In this document: piece by piece, positions 32,834-44,102 of the stretch
Layout: each line of letters opens with the position of its first letter
Position numbering within the stretch: position 1 is the stretch's first letter
Assembly: GCF_042186555.1 (NCBI RefSeq)
Contig: NC_133334.1
Span: forward strand, 22,367,901 to 22,431,900
Source of the DNA: Aquarana catesbeiana
Taxonomy: Eukaryota > Chordata > Amphibia > Anura > Ranidae
Direction: 5' to 3'
Length of the DNA stretch: 64,000 nucleotides
The notes under the pieces: generated by a model
The model's database searches: none
What the model was told of the DNA's origin: nothing
Seen by the model: only the letters and a program-made list of their open reading frames with translations
Program-made: the position numbers and the translations under genes

Positions 32834-34240
32834 CAGCCTGCTGGATTTTACATGCAATTATATTATTAATCACTGTCCCCCCCCCCCTCTCCTCCGCCTG
32901 GGAGAACACAACGGAGGGTCTGTGTTGGTGGCTGTGTCCGTGGTTGCAGGAAAGGAATTTGCTCCGTCTATGGCCTGCCTTACTTTAGAGAGCTATTAAC
33001 TTAGAAAGAGACAAGGCACACCCCAGGTGATGACTGTCCTCCGGCTCCTTCCTTAACAAAAATTGTCCCCAAAGTTGACAGTTTGGATGGTATGCTGAGT
33101 CGGCAGTATTGGGTGTCAACCGAGTTGATCATTTTTCATTGAGTGGAATGTATACAGTCCGGTCAGGTAAGAGCTGAGCTCTGGTTTCAGAACATTATTG
33201 TCGTTTTTGTCCACAAATACACCCAATTTTTCCCAAAGTCGACCTTTCTTGGCTCGCTCTACCGGGCCCGCAGAAGGTTCCAGACGCCGGAGAGCGAGCA
33301 GGACAGGAACGGAGGAGAAATATCAGGAACAAGGTAAGGAACACAGTGATGGCAGCTCGCTAGGTGCACAATCGTGTTGCCGCGTGTTACGGCAGGGCAG
33401 CCCATTGATTTACATGCACTCGCTACCACAGCGAAGTCGCACCCAAAAAAGTGCTTTACTCTTTTTTTTTTTTTTTTTTTTAACTCGCATCGCGCCAAAA
33501 AACACGGCACTTTGAGCGAATTCTCACACAATTCAAAAACTGGTAACCCAAAACCAATCATGTAATACGTTGCAGCTTAACGATCGTTAGACGTGGTTGG
33601 CTGCATTCGTTTTCTCTTTTAGGCTTTATTCCCTCCGCTGTTTTCAGCTGGTGATCTGGCCACCTCCTGCATTAGAGCGCCCCCCCCCCCCCCACTCTGG
33701 ATGAAGGAGCACAGGGGGGGGCACCTTTGGATAGCAGCATTGTCAGTATGCGGAAGAAGGGGGTGGGGTGGGGGGAGTGATAGATGTATTAGCAAATTTG
33801 GATGCATTAACAAAATGAAGCAAAACTCCAGCTCACACTTTATAATCATACAAAGCAAACCATTTTGTGGGGTTTTTTTTTTTCCTTTTGGGATAAAAAG
33901 GATTATTGTAAGCACCCCTGCCGGTGGTAAATGGGTTTATCTCAACACTAACTGCTACAAACAGATCCGCAGGTCGGATCACAGGGTGAAAATAAGAGAA
34001 AGACAGCCTTAAAAAAAAAAAAAAAAAAGAAAAAAAAGAAAAATGAATGCAGCCACCACATGCAAGTTTTAAATGTTTGCATTTGGGGTTTAATTACAGG
34101 TAAAAGTCCTCATTTAAAGTTATATATATATAAAATACAGAGGGATTAGATCTCCTGTCAAGTTTTTATATTGCTGCCTGTGCCAATTCTCCCTCTCTAA
34201 TGGTCCTGGTGGGCATTAACACTAAAAGGGGTCCATTTAT
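32834..34240. other. Unassigned sequence with candidate splice donors
   Basis: No recognisable element except T tracts, C/G runs and a pure A run at 34012-34030. CAG/GTAAGAGC at 33166-33173 and AAG/GTAAGG at 33331-33339 are strong donor-like strings. The latter follows a GC-rich open stretch with an AG at 33270-33271, but I cannot name a gene. Confidence 0.3.
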
Positions 34241-34244
34241 TTAA

Positions 34245-35652
34245 CCACTAAAGGACCGAGCCTCTTTTTTGAGATTTGTTAAAAAATGTTTTTTTTTTGC
34301 TAGAAAATTACTTGGAACCCCCAAACATTATACATTTTTTTTTCTAACACCCTAGAGAATAAAATGGCGGTCGTTGCAATACTTTCTGTCACACCATATT
34401 TGCGCAGCGGTCTTACAAGCGCACTTTTTTTTGGGAAAAAATACACTTTTTTGAATTAAAAAAATAAGACAATAGTAAAGTTAGCCCAATTTTTTTTATG
34501 TTGTGAAAGATAATGTTACGCCGAGTAAATTGATACCCAACATGTCACACTTCAAAATTGCGCCCGCTCGTGGAATGGCGAAAAAAAATGTTACCCTTAA
34601 AAATCTTCATAGGCGACGTTTAAAAAAAATTCTACAGGTTGCATGTTTTGAGTTACAGAGGAGGTCTAGGGCTAGAATTATTGCTCTCGATCTACCGATC
34701 GCGGCGATACCTCACATGTGTGGTTTGAACACAACGTTTTCATATGCGGGCGCTACTCGCATATGCGTTCGCTTCTGCACGCGAGCTCGTTGGGACGGGG
34801 CGCGTTTACATTTTTTTTCTTATTTTACCATTTATTTTCTATTTTTTACACTGTTCTTTTTAAAAAAAAAAAGTCACTTTTATTCCTATTACAAGGAATG
34901 TAAACATCCCTTGTAATAGAAAAAAAAGCATGACAGGACCTCTTAAATACAAGATCTGGGGGTCAAAAAGACTTCAGGTCTCATATTTACACTAAAATGC
35001 AATTAGAAAAAAACATTTTGTCATAAAAAAAAAAAGAGCTATGGGCGGAAGTAACATTTTGATGTTGCTTCCGCCCTGCAATGGTATGGAGATGGTGGGG
35101 GCCCCATCTTCCCCTCACTCGTCTCCATACCCAGCAGAGAAGGGCATCCGATCGCCTCCGCCACTGCCGATGGATCCGGTAAGCGGTGGAGGGAGGGGGG
35201 GGACCCCTACTCCCGCCGCCGATAAAAGTGATCTTGCGGCGAATCTGCTGCAAAGACCACTATTATCGGAAACCGGACCACCGGCCGAAGAAGAGGATAC
35301 CGGGGTTGAGGCAGCTAGCTGCTGCCATAACAACGGTATTACCATAGGTGTGGGCACAGGGTGTGCCAGGTGTGCCCAGGCACACCCTAATCACTCTGTG
35401 CAGCATAGATTCCCCTACTGCCCTAGCCTCCCCCCACTTCCTCCTGCACCGCTGCTGGCTTCCCTCCTCTCCTCTCCTGGCGGCTGTTGCTGTGGGGATG
35501 TTTTAGGGTGAATGGAGGAAGAGGCCATTCTGAATGAACACAGTGAGTGATCAGTAGTGTGTGTTTGAGCTTTGTGGTGCACACCCTAATGCAATGGGCT
35601 GCGCACACCTATGGGTATTACCCTTCAAACGTTAGGACATATATCGAAGTGG
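34245..35652 (+). mobile_element. TTAA element carrying a hAT MITE
   Basis: TTAA at 34241-34244 and 35653-35656 flank CCACTAAAGGACCGAG and, inverted, CCACTTCGATATATGTCC. The body (TAGAAAATTACTTGGAACCC, GATAATGTTACGCCGAGTAA) matches 832-2647 and 21269-22383. The hAT MITE 35343-35613 is nested near the right end. Confidence 0.88.
35343..35613. mobile_element. hAT-type MITE with perfect 8-bp target duplication
   Basis: GGTATTAC flanks the 271-bp element at 35335-35342 and 35614-35621. The ends are perfect 10-bp inverted repeats, CATAGGTGTG and CACACCTATG. The inside contains GGCACACCCTAAT and its near-inverse. Confidence 0.93.
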
Positions 35653-35672
35653 TTAAAAAAAAAAAAATAAAA

Positions 35673-35673
<1 letters not shown>

Positions 35674-35709
<36 letters not shown>
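35674..35709 (+). repeat. (AAT)n microsatellite
   Basis: About 11 perfect AAT triplets follow an A-rich stretch just outside the TTAA element. Confidence 0.95.
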
Positions 35710-35891
35710 TAGCCATTCATCCAGCTAATCCACATGTACAATTGCGCTGTGTGTGTGAATATAAAACGTTATGTAATTAATTGGGCTATTTTCTCACCTA
35801 AACGAATGTTGTTTTGTTAGGAACAATAGCAGAATACAGCATTATGACCACTAGATGGAGCCGAGGAGTATACTAAACACATACATCTTTG

Positions 35892-36313
35892 TAAGGGCGT
35901 GTTCACACTTGACCAAAATTTCTGGCGCTCAACAAACGCTCCTATAGCGTTCGTATGGCATTAGTATTAGGCGTCAATGAGCTTTAGAATGCCCTATGCG
36001 CGGTTTCATAGCGTTTGATGAGCGTTAAAACCGCCCCACAATGGAAAGTGACTCATTTTAATGCGCCGCAACTGCATCGATACCATGCTAAAAAGCCTGC
36101 CGGAGCGTTACCATAGACTTGAATGGGAGGCGTTGAAAGGCTTCAAACGCTTCCTGACTCGACATGAGGCTTCAATTTTGAAGCGGCGCAATGCTAATGC
36201 TTGGTGTGAACAGCATGATGTGCTGTCTATTATATCTTGTGCATAGGCGTTTGAGGGGCGTTTTTAATGCCTGTCAAACGCCTGCTCTTAATACCAGTGT
36301 GAACTAAGCCTAA
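35892..36313. mobile_element. MITE with inverted GTTCACAC ends
   Basis: AGGGCGTGTTCACACTTGACC at the left is inverted as CCAGTGTGAACTAAGCCTAA at the right. The interior has multiple AAACGC/GCGTTT words that form further dyads. It is non-coding and related in its ends to 13217 and 58499. Confidence 0.7.
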
Positions 36314-36329
36314 CAAGCGATAGGGTGTC

Positions 36330-37180
36330 ACAATTGCAGGATTCAGGGGTGCGCTATGTACAGAGTGCAGAGTTCAGGGGTGCGCTATGTACAGAGTGCA
36401 GAGTTCAGGGGTGCGCTATGTACAGAGTGCAGAGTTCAGGGGTGCGCTACGTATCAAGTGAGGATTCAGGGGTGCGCTATGTACAGATTGCAGAGTTCAG
36501 GGGTGCGCTATGTACTGAGTGCAGCGTTCCGGGGGGGGGCTATGTACCAAGTGCAGGATTTAGGGGTGTGCTATGTACAGAGTGCAGAGTTCAGGGGTGC
36601 GCTATGTACAGGTTGCAGCGTTCAGGGGTGCGCTATGTACAGAGTGCGGGATTCAGGGGAGGGCTATGTACAGATTGCAAAGTTCAGGGGTGGGCTATGT
36701 ACCAAGCGCAGGATTCAGGCGTGCACAATGTGCAGAGTTCAGGGGTTTGCTACGTACAGAGTTCAGGGGTGCACTATGTACAGAGTTCAGGAATGCGCTA
36801 AGTACAGAGTGCAGAGTTCAGGGGTGCGCTACGTACCAAGTGAGGATTCAGGGGTGCGCTATGTACAGATTGCAGAGTTCAGGGGTGCGCTATGTGCTGA
36901 GTGCAGCGTTCGGGGGGGGGGGGCTATGTACCAAGTGCAGGATTTAGGGGTGTGCTATGTACAGAGTGCAGAGTTCAGGGGTGCGCTATGTACAGGTTGC
37001 AGCGTTCAGGGGTGCGCTATGTACAGAGTGCGGGATTCAGGGGAGGGCTATGTACAGATTGCAAAGTTCAGGGGTGGGCTATGTATCAAGCGCAGGATTC
37101 AGGCGTGCACAATGTGCAGACTTCAGGGGTTTGCTACGTACAGAGTGCAGAGTTCAGGAGTGCAATATGCACAAGTGTGT
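36330..37180 (+). repeat. Minisatellite, 31-bp class unit with higher-order structure
   Basis: Units read GCAGAGTTCAGGGGTGCGC plus TATGTACAGAGT. About 27 copies are present. The block 36430-36760 recurs at about 36805-37130 with the same variant order (including TGAGGATTCAGG and the G-run variant), so a segment of about 375 bp was duplicated. All three forward frames are open because 31 is not a multiple of 3. Confidence 0.93.
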
Positions 37181-37654
37181 ATGTGTTGCGTTTGTGAAAA
37201 TATGATTTTTTAACTTAATCAGACATAACATTACATGGCACAATAGTGGTTGCTCATAGATTTTTTTTGTCAGGTTTTGGCTTGAGTAGATTTCTCAAAT
37301 GTTGTTGCATACAATGGGTACATAGATACCATTGTTATATTCAATTGACAGGCTATTAGGCTATTGCCTGTAGACTACAGTAAGCAGGTAAGAGGGGCTC
37401 TCAAACTGAAAGAATGACTATTAGTTGGCTGTTATGGAAACAAGTTTGTAACCATTAACGTTTGTCTACAAACTTGTACAAATAAAAAGTCAGTAGAGAC
37501 TGGGAAGACACAAATCATCATGCTTTAAGATCAGAAGCCACTCATCATACAAGAAAAGTGCCTGGTCCCAAGGAGAATCGTTGCCAATGGAGGATTCAGG
37601 ATTAAGCAGAAACACGGATCTCTGTTTTCCTCCAGTCAAAGCACCCCCCCCCCC

Positions 37655-38610
37655 CCTTAGTTAGAAAGCACACTTTTAACCCTTTGCTCGCCCCTGATGT
37701 TAACCCCTTTCCTGCCAGTGTCATTTATACAGTGACAGTGCTTTTTTTTTTTTTTTAGCACTGATCACAGTATTGGTGTCACTGGTCCCCAAAAAGTGTC
37801 ACTAATGCCGCGCACACACGACCGGTTTTGCCGTTGGAATAAACTACGAAGGTTTCTCTGACGGAACTCCGCTCAAGCTGTCTTGCCTACACACGGTCAC
37901 ACCAAAGTCCGACCGTCCAGAACGCGGTGACATACAACACGTACGACGGGGCTAGAAAAAGAAAGTTCAATAGCCAGTAGCCAATAGCTTCCGTCTTGTA
38001 CTTGTTTCAGAGCATGCGTCATTTTTGGTACATCGGACAAGCGGTTTTCCCGATAGGAATTGGTTCTGTCGGAAATATTTAGAACATGTTCCATTTCTAG
38101 GTCCGTCAGAATTTTCGAAAAAAAAAAAGTCCGATGAGGCCTACACACGATCGGAATAGACGATGAAAAGCTTCCGCCTGACTTTTTCTGTCGGACATTC
38201 CACTCGTGTGTACGCAGCTTAAGTGTCAGATTTGTCCACCACAATGTCGCAGTCCTGCTAAAAATCACTGATCGCCGCTATTACTAGTAAAAACAATAAA
38301 AAGCCCATAAAAATATCCCACAGTTTGTAGACGCTATAACTTTTGCGCAAACAAATCAATATACTCTTATTGGGATTTTAAAAAATATGTAGCAGAATAC
38401 ATATTGGCCTAAACTGATGAAGAAATTTGATTTTTTTTTTAAAGATTTTTATTGGATATGTTTTATAGCAGAAATTAAAAAAAATATTGTTTTTTGTTTT
38501 TCAAAGAATGTGGGTCTTTTTTTTGTTTATAGCACAAATAATAAAAACCGCAGAGGTGATCAAATACCACCAAAAGAAAGCTCTATTTGTGGGGGAAAAA
38601 AAAGGACATC
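37655..38610 (-). mobile_element. TTAA element fragment, minus orientation, with nested MITE
   Basis: Blocks ACGCTATAACTTTTGCGCAA, TAAAAACCGCAGAGGTGATC and AAATACCACCAAAAGAAAGC are inverted copies of the 25370 and 60978 elements. The 413-bp MITE 37806-38218 is nested in it. Neither outer end is clear. Confidence 0.7.
37806..38218. mobile_element. TTAA MITE with CACACACGA ends
   Basis: TTAA is at 38219-38222 and the aged left copy CTAA at 37802-37805. The ends TGCCGCGCACACACGACCGG and, inverted, GCTGCGTACACACGAGTGG are inverted repeats. The interior is rich in TCCGTC/GACGGA words. Confidence 0.78.
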
Positions 38611-38626
38611 GATTTTTTTTTTTTTT

Positions 38627-39380
38627 AGGAGCCCTGGTTGGGGGGCTTTGGTGAAATGTCAGGGGTCTGATGTTTTACCTTTGAGGCAAAAAAAGGAGAA
38701 TGAGGACACAGCCCTCAATCTCCATCTCTGCAGCCTCAGCAGAACAGAATGAATGGGCAGGAAGAGCTTCCTGTTCATTTGCAAACTGAAGCATAGGAAA
38801 CAGTTTCCTATGCTTCAGTTATGAATGGACACAGGAGCTGATGGTACCGATCACTGACTCTGTTCATTCAGGAAAGGCAGGGGCCAATAAATAACCTATT
38901 TACCGACCCCTTTCCTGCTCTCCATCCTGACACATCCCCTGCAGCAGCCCGGGGAAAAAGGGAAGGGGAAAAGCCGGAAGAGCTGTGGGGGGGGGGGGGG
39001 CAGGGGAGCACACAGGGCTGGGAGCAGCAGAAAGAAGAGAAAGCTGGATAGGAGGGACAACACTGTCGGGTTTCCCCCTACCCCCAGCTGTTGTGGGGGA
39101 TCTGCCAGGATGGAGAGAGGGGAAGAGGCTGGTAACTGTCATTTACCTGCCCCTTCCTTGTCTTAATGATCGGTACCGGTCACCGACTCTGTTTTGTTTT
39201 ATTCATAAATAGTTGAGGCATAGAAATCTGTTTCTGTACTGAGCTATTCCTGTTCATTCATTCTATGCAACTGAGGCTGAATGAATCTGTCCTCAGTCCC
39301 TTTCTCTGTCTCAAAAGTGAGAAATCAGGGCTCTGTTTACACCCCTGATATTTCACCAAAGCCCCCCAATGAAAGTCCTA
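38627..39380. mobile_element. Inverted-repeat element of 754 bp
   Basis: GGGGGGCTTTGGTGAAATGT near the left end is inverted near the right as ATTTCACCAAAGCCCCCC. Both ends are flanked by T or A tracts. A left-end copy occurs at 53493-53640. Interior dyads include AGGAAACAGTTTCCTATGCT. No reading frame is supported. Confidence 0.7.
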
Positions 39381-39474
39381 AAAAAAAAAAAAAAAAATAT
39401 GTAAAAAAAAAAATAAAAATGAAATTGTAAAAAAATAATACAAAATATAACAACAAAAATACACTACTGACACC

Positions 39475-39673
39475 AGTGGTGGAACTAACAGGGTTGCAAA
39501 GATTGCACTTGCACCTGGGCTCTGGCGTTCTGCCCACTGTGGGGATTGTGGCCTGCTGCAAGACCATAATAAAGAGCCCCAGGAGTAGTGGGAAGGGCCC
39601 CGTTCGGGGGCTAGGGGGGCCCTTCATGGTTTCTTGCACCGGGGGGGGCCCCGAAAGTTCTAGTTCCCCCTCT
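39475..39673. mobile_element. hAT-like MITE next to the large array
   Basis: CAGTGGTGGAACTA at the left and TAGTTCCCCCTCTG at the right are inverted ends. The 31-bp array starts directly after the right end. No target duplication is apparent, perhaps lost with array growth. Confidence 0.5.
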
Positions 39674-39674
39674 G

Positions 39675-42436
39675 CATTGGTGGCCAGTGGGAAGAATGTT
39701 CCTTACATTGGTGATCAGTAAGAAGAATGTTCCTTACATTGGTGATCAGTGGGAAGAATGTTCCTTACATTGGTGATCAGTGAGAAGAATGTTCCTTACA
39801 TTGGTGATCAGTGAGAAGAATGTTCCTTACATTGGTGATCAGTGAGAAGAATGTTCCTTACATTGGTGATCAGTGAGAAGAATGTTCCTTACATTGGTGA
39901 TCAGTGGTAGAATGTTCCTTACATTGGTGATCAGTGAGAAGAATGTTCCTTACATTGGTGATCAGTGGGAAGAATGTTCCTTACGTTGGTGATCAGTGAG
40001 AAGAATGTTCCTTACATTGGTGATCAGTAAGAAGAATGTTCCTTACATTGGTGATCAGTGAGAATAATGTTCCTTACATTGGTGATCAGTGGGAAGAATG
40101 TTCCTTACATTGGTGATCAGTGAGAAGAATGTTCCTTACATTGGTGATCAGTGGGAAGAATGCTCCTTACATTGGTGATCAGTGAGAAGAATGTTCCTTA
40201 CATTGGTGGTCAGTGGGAAGAATGCTCCTTACATTGGTGATCAGTGAGAAGAATGTTCCTTACATTGGTGATCAGTGAGAAGAATGTCCCTTACATTGGT
40301 GATCAGTGAGAAGAATGTTCCTTACATTGGTGATCAGTGAGAAGAATGTTCCTTACATTGGTGATCAGTGGGAAGAATGTTGCTTACATTGGTGATCAGT
40401 GAGAAGAATGTTCCTTACATTGGTGATCAGTGGTAGAATGTTCCTTACATTGGTGATCAGTGAGAAGAATGTTCCTTACATTGGTGATCAGTGGGAAGAA
40501 TGTTCCTTACATTGGTGATCAGTGAGAAGAATGTTCCTTACATTGGTGATCAGTAAGAAGAATGTTCCTTACATTGGTGATCAGTGGGAAGAATGTTCCT
40601 TACATTGGTGATCAGTGAGAAGAATGTTCCTTACATTGGTGATCAGTGAGAAGAATGCTCCTTACATTGGTGATCAGTGGGAAGAATGTTCCTTACATTG
40701 GTGATCAGTGAGAAGAATGCTCCTTACATTGGTGATCAGTGGTAGAATGTTCCTTACATTGGTGATCAGTGAGAAGAATGCTCCTTACATTGGTGATCAG
40801 TGGTAGAATGTTCCTTACATTGGTGATCAGTGAGAAGAATGTTCCTTACATTGGTGATCAGTGAGAAGAATGTTCCTTACATTGGTGATCAGTGAGAAGA
40901 ATGTTCCTTACATTGGTGATCAGTGGGAAGAATGTTCCTTACGTTGGTGATCAGTGAGAAGAATGTTCCTTACATTGGTGATCAGTAAGAAGAATGTTCC
41001 TTACATTGGTGATCAGTGGGAAGAATGTTCCTTACATTGGTGATCAGTGAGAAGAATGTTCCTTACATTGGTGATCAGTGAGAAGAATGCTCCTTACATT
41101 GGTGATCAGTGAGAAGAATGTTCCTTACATTGGTGATCAGTGAGAAGAATGTTCCTTACATTGGTGATCAGTGAGAAGAATGTTCCTTACATTGGTGATC
41201 AGTGAGAATAATGTTCCTTACATTGGTGATCAGTGGGAAGAATGTTCCTTACATTGGTGATCAGTGAGAAGAATGTTCCTTACATTGGTGATCAGTGGGA
41301 AGAATGCTCCTTACATTGGTGATCAGTGAGAAGAATGTTCCTTACATTGGTGATCAGTGGGAAGAATGTTCCTTACATTGGTGATCGGTGGGAAGAATGT
41401 TCCTTACATTGGTGATCAGTGAGAAGAATGTTCCTTACATTGGTGATCAGTGGGAAGAATGCTCCTTACATTGGTGATCAGTGAGAAGAATGTTCCTTAC
41501 ATTGGTGATCAGTGGGAAGAATGCTCCTTACATTGGTGATCAGTGAGAAGAATGTTCCTTACATTGGTGATCAGTGAGAAGAATGTTCCTTACATTGGTG
41601 ATCAGTGAGAAGAATGTCCCTTACATTGGTGATCAGTGAGAAGAATGTTCCTTACATTGGTGATCAGTGAGAAGAATGTTCCTTACATTGGTGATCAGTG
41701 GGAAGAATGTTGCTTACATTGGTGATCAGTGAGAAGAATGTTCCTTACATTGGTGATCAGTGGTAGAATGTTCCTTACATTGGTGATCAGTGAGAAGAAT
41801 GTTCCTTACATTGGTGATCAGTGGGAAGAATGTTCCTTACATTGGTGATCAGTGAGAAGAATGTTCCTTACATTGGTGATCAGTAAGAAGAATGTTCCTT
41901 ACATTGGTGATCAGTGGGAAGAATGTTCCTTACATTGGTGATCAGTGAGAAGAATGTTCCTTACATTGGTGATCAGTGAGAAGAATGCTCCTTACATTGG
42001 TGATCAGTGGGAAGAATGTTCCTTACATTGGTGATCAGTGAGAAGAATGTTCCTTACATTGGTGATCAGTGAGAAGAATGTTCCTTACATTGGTGATCAG
42101 TGGTAGAATGTTCCTTACATTGGTGATCAGTGAGAAGAATGTTCCTTACATTGGTGATCAGTGAGAAGAATGTCCCTTACATTGGTGATCAGTGGGAAGA
42201 ATGCTCCTTACATTGGTGATCAGTGGGAAGAATGCTCCTTACATTGGTGATCAGTGAGAAGAATGCTCCTTACATTGGTGATCAGTGAGAAGAATGTTCC
42301 TTACATTGGTGATCAGTGAGAAGAATGTTCCTTACATTGGTGATCAGTGGGAAGAATGTTCCTTACATTGGTGGTCAGTGATGGGAAGAATGTTCCTTAC
42401 ATTGGTGGTCAGTTATGGGAAGAATGTTCCCTGTAC
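39675..42436 (+). repeat. Large 31-bp tandem array, about 89 copies
   Basis: The unit reads TTGGTGATCAGTGAGAAGAA followed by TGTTCCTTACA. Identity between units is very high. A 28-bp variant (GTGGTAGAATG) and single-base variants (GCTCC, GTCCC, TTGCTTAC, ACGTTGG) mark unit types. Variant order repeats with an exact 1330-bp offset: GTCCC at 40286 and 41616, TGCTTAC at 40381 and 41711, TGGTAGAATG at 40431 and 41761. This indicates duplication of a 43-unit block. There are no unique spacers. Confidence 0.98.
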
Positions 42437-43009
42437 ATTAACTAAAGCTTTCTGACTGGATTTTACTCTGCAAAAATATCTCTGGTCATGAAGGAGTTAG
42501 CTGCAGGTTGAAGAGGAGGAAGAGGTTTGAAGTATAAATTAGGGTTCATATTAGGGTTAAGGCTCAATACACAGGTATATATTTGTTGTATGAAGAGTTA
42601 TGACCTGCTGTAATGGGATTAAAGTGTTTGCTAAAGGAGAAGTTGTTTCCTCATGTTCAATAAAACTTCTATTATTTTTTTTTTCTACCTTGAAGAAATG
42701 ATGTAAAATGCTGGAACAATGGACGCATGAATTATATACGGTCATTGGGTTACCTGTTACTTTCCAAATTCCTTAAAGTTTAAAGTGGACGTCCAGCCAA
42801 AACTTGTTTTGGATAGAGCAGGGAAGGATCAGAACCCCTGTCAGGTTTTTGATGTTATCTGGGACTCCATTAAAGGCTTTTACCTTCACTTCCTGTCCTG
42901 CTGACATTTTAGGGAGACGGGAAGTGAGGGGAACTCTCCAAAAGCGGATACAGATCTCTGCTCAGTTATATCTGCTTTGGAGGACCAGAAGAGGCATAGG
43001 GGTCCAATA
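42437..43009. other. Intergenic, no gene recognised
   Basis: Mixed AT-rich sequence. TTTAAAGTGGACGTCCAGCC at 42780 resembles the left end of the AGTGGAGTTCC TTAA MITEs (53686, 54721). No coding signal is supported. Confidence 0.35.
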
Positions 43010-43980
43010 CAGTGGCCCCCAACCTTTTTGGCACCGGGGACCGGTTGCCTGGTAGAAAATTGTGCCAAAGACCAGGGGCACGCGGGGGGTAAGCGATTTT
43101 TCACGGGCAATTTGTCAGGGCAATGGCTGGTGTTAGCGCTTCAATCCTCACGGCACCATGCTTGATATGGTGTCAGGGTGATTGAAACGCATTATTTCTA
43201 TTATTACATTGTAGTAATAAATGAAATAGTTCAACTCACCATAATGCAGTATCAGTGGGAGCCCTGAGCGTGTCACTTGCTACGTCGCCTGCCACCAGAT
43301 GCAGACAGTCATTTGCCACACTGCCTCCCACCAGATGTGGATTCTCACTTGCCACGCTGCCTGCCACCAGATGTGGACTGTCACTTGCCACGTCACCTGC
43401 CTCGTTGCCTGTCACCAGATGTGACATCACTTGCCATGCTGCCTGCCACCAGATGTGGATTGTTACTTGCTACGCTGCCTGCCACCAGATATGCATTGTC
43501 ACCTACCACCAGATGTGGATTGTTACTTGCCACGCTGCCTGCCACCAGATGTGGATTGTCACTTGCCACGTCACCTGCCTCGTTGCCTGTCACCAGATGT
43601 GACATGTCACTTGCCACGCTGCCTGCCACCAGATGTGAATTGTCACTTGCCACGTCACCTGCCATGTTGCCTGTCACCAGATGTGGAATGTCATTTGCCA
43701 CGTCACCTGCCGCGTTGCCTGTCACCAGATGCGGAATGTCACTTGCCACACTGCCTGCCACCAGATGTGAGTTGTCATGGCTTGCCCGGTCGCTTGCTTC
43801 TCTCATGCACCTGGCTCTCATATGCCCGGCTGTCTCATGCTGCCCATCTGGCTCTCTTATACCGGCCGCCCCGCTCTCTCATGCCACCCGCCCGGCTCTC
43901 TCATGCCAGCCACCCGCGGCCTGGCTGCAGAAAGGCCACGGCCTAATAGTGGGCCGCGGTCTTGTGGTTGATGACCCCTG
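43010..43980. mobile_element. hAT-type element with 36-bp minisatellite
   Basis: The flanks GTCCAATA (43002-43009) and GTCTAATA (43981-43988) match at 7 of 8 positions. The left end CAGTGGCCCCCAACCTTTTT and right end GTTGATGACCCCTG are of the hAT class widespread in vertebrates. The 36-bp array fills 43264-43780. No intact transposase is seen. Confidence 0.85.
43264..43780 (+). repeat. Minisatellite, 36-bp unit, about 14 copies
   Basis: Units read TGTCACTTGCCACGCTGCC plus TGCCACCAGATGTGGAT, with alternating shorter CACGTCACCTGCCTCGT variants. Because 36 is a multiple of 3, long frames stay open in several phases; they are not genes. Confidence 0.92.
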
Positions 43981-44102
43981 GTCTAATAGACCCCCAATGT
44001 CTCCATACCGAGTACCTGTCACCTGACCAATGCTGTCACACAGGGATTTGTTATATCATTTCATTTAAAAACAAAAAAATTAATTATAATAAAATGTATT
44101 AA

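Noticed and set aside
36356..37213. 285-codon open reading frame rich in VQSSGVRYVQ
   Set aside because: It is the translation of a 31-bp tandem repeat that is open in all frames; no start context, exon signals or recognisable domain.
39675..42436. CRISPR-like direct repeats
   Set aside because: The repeats are contiguous 31-bp units with no unique spacers, in a vertebrate context; it is a minisatellite.
43277..44026. 249-codon open reading frame
   Set aside because: It follows a 36-bp minisatellite inside a hAT element; periodic residues come from the repeat.
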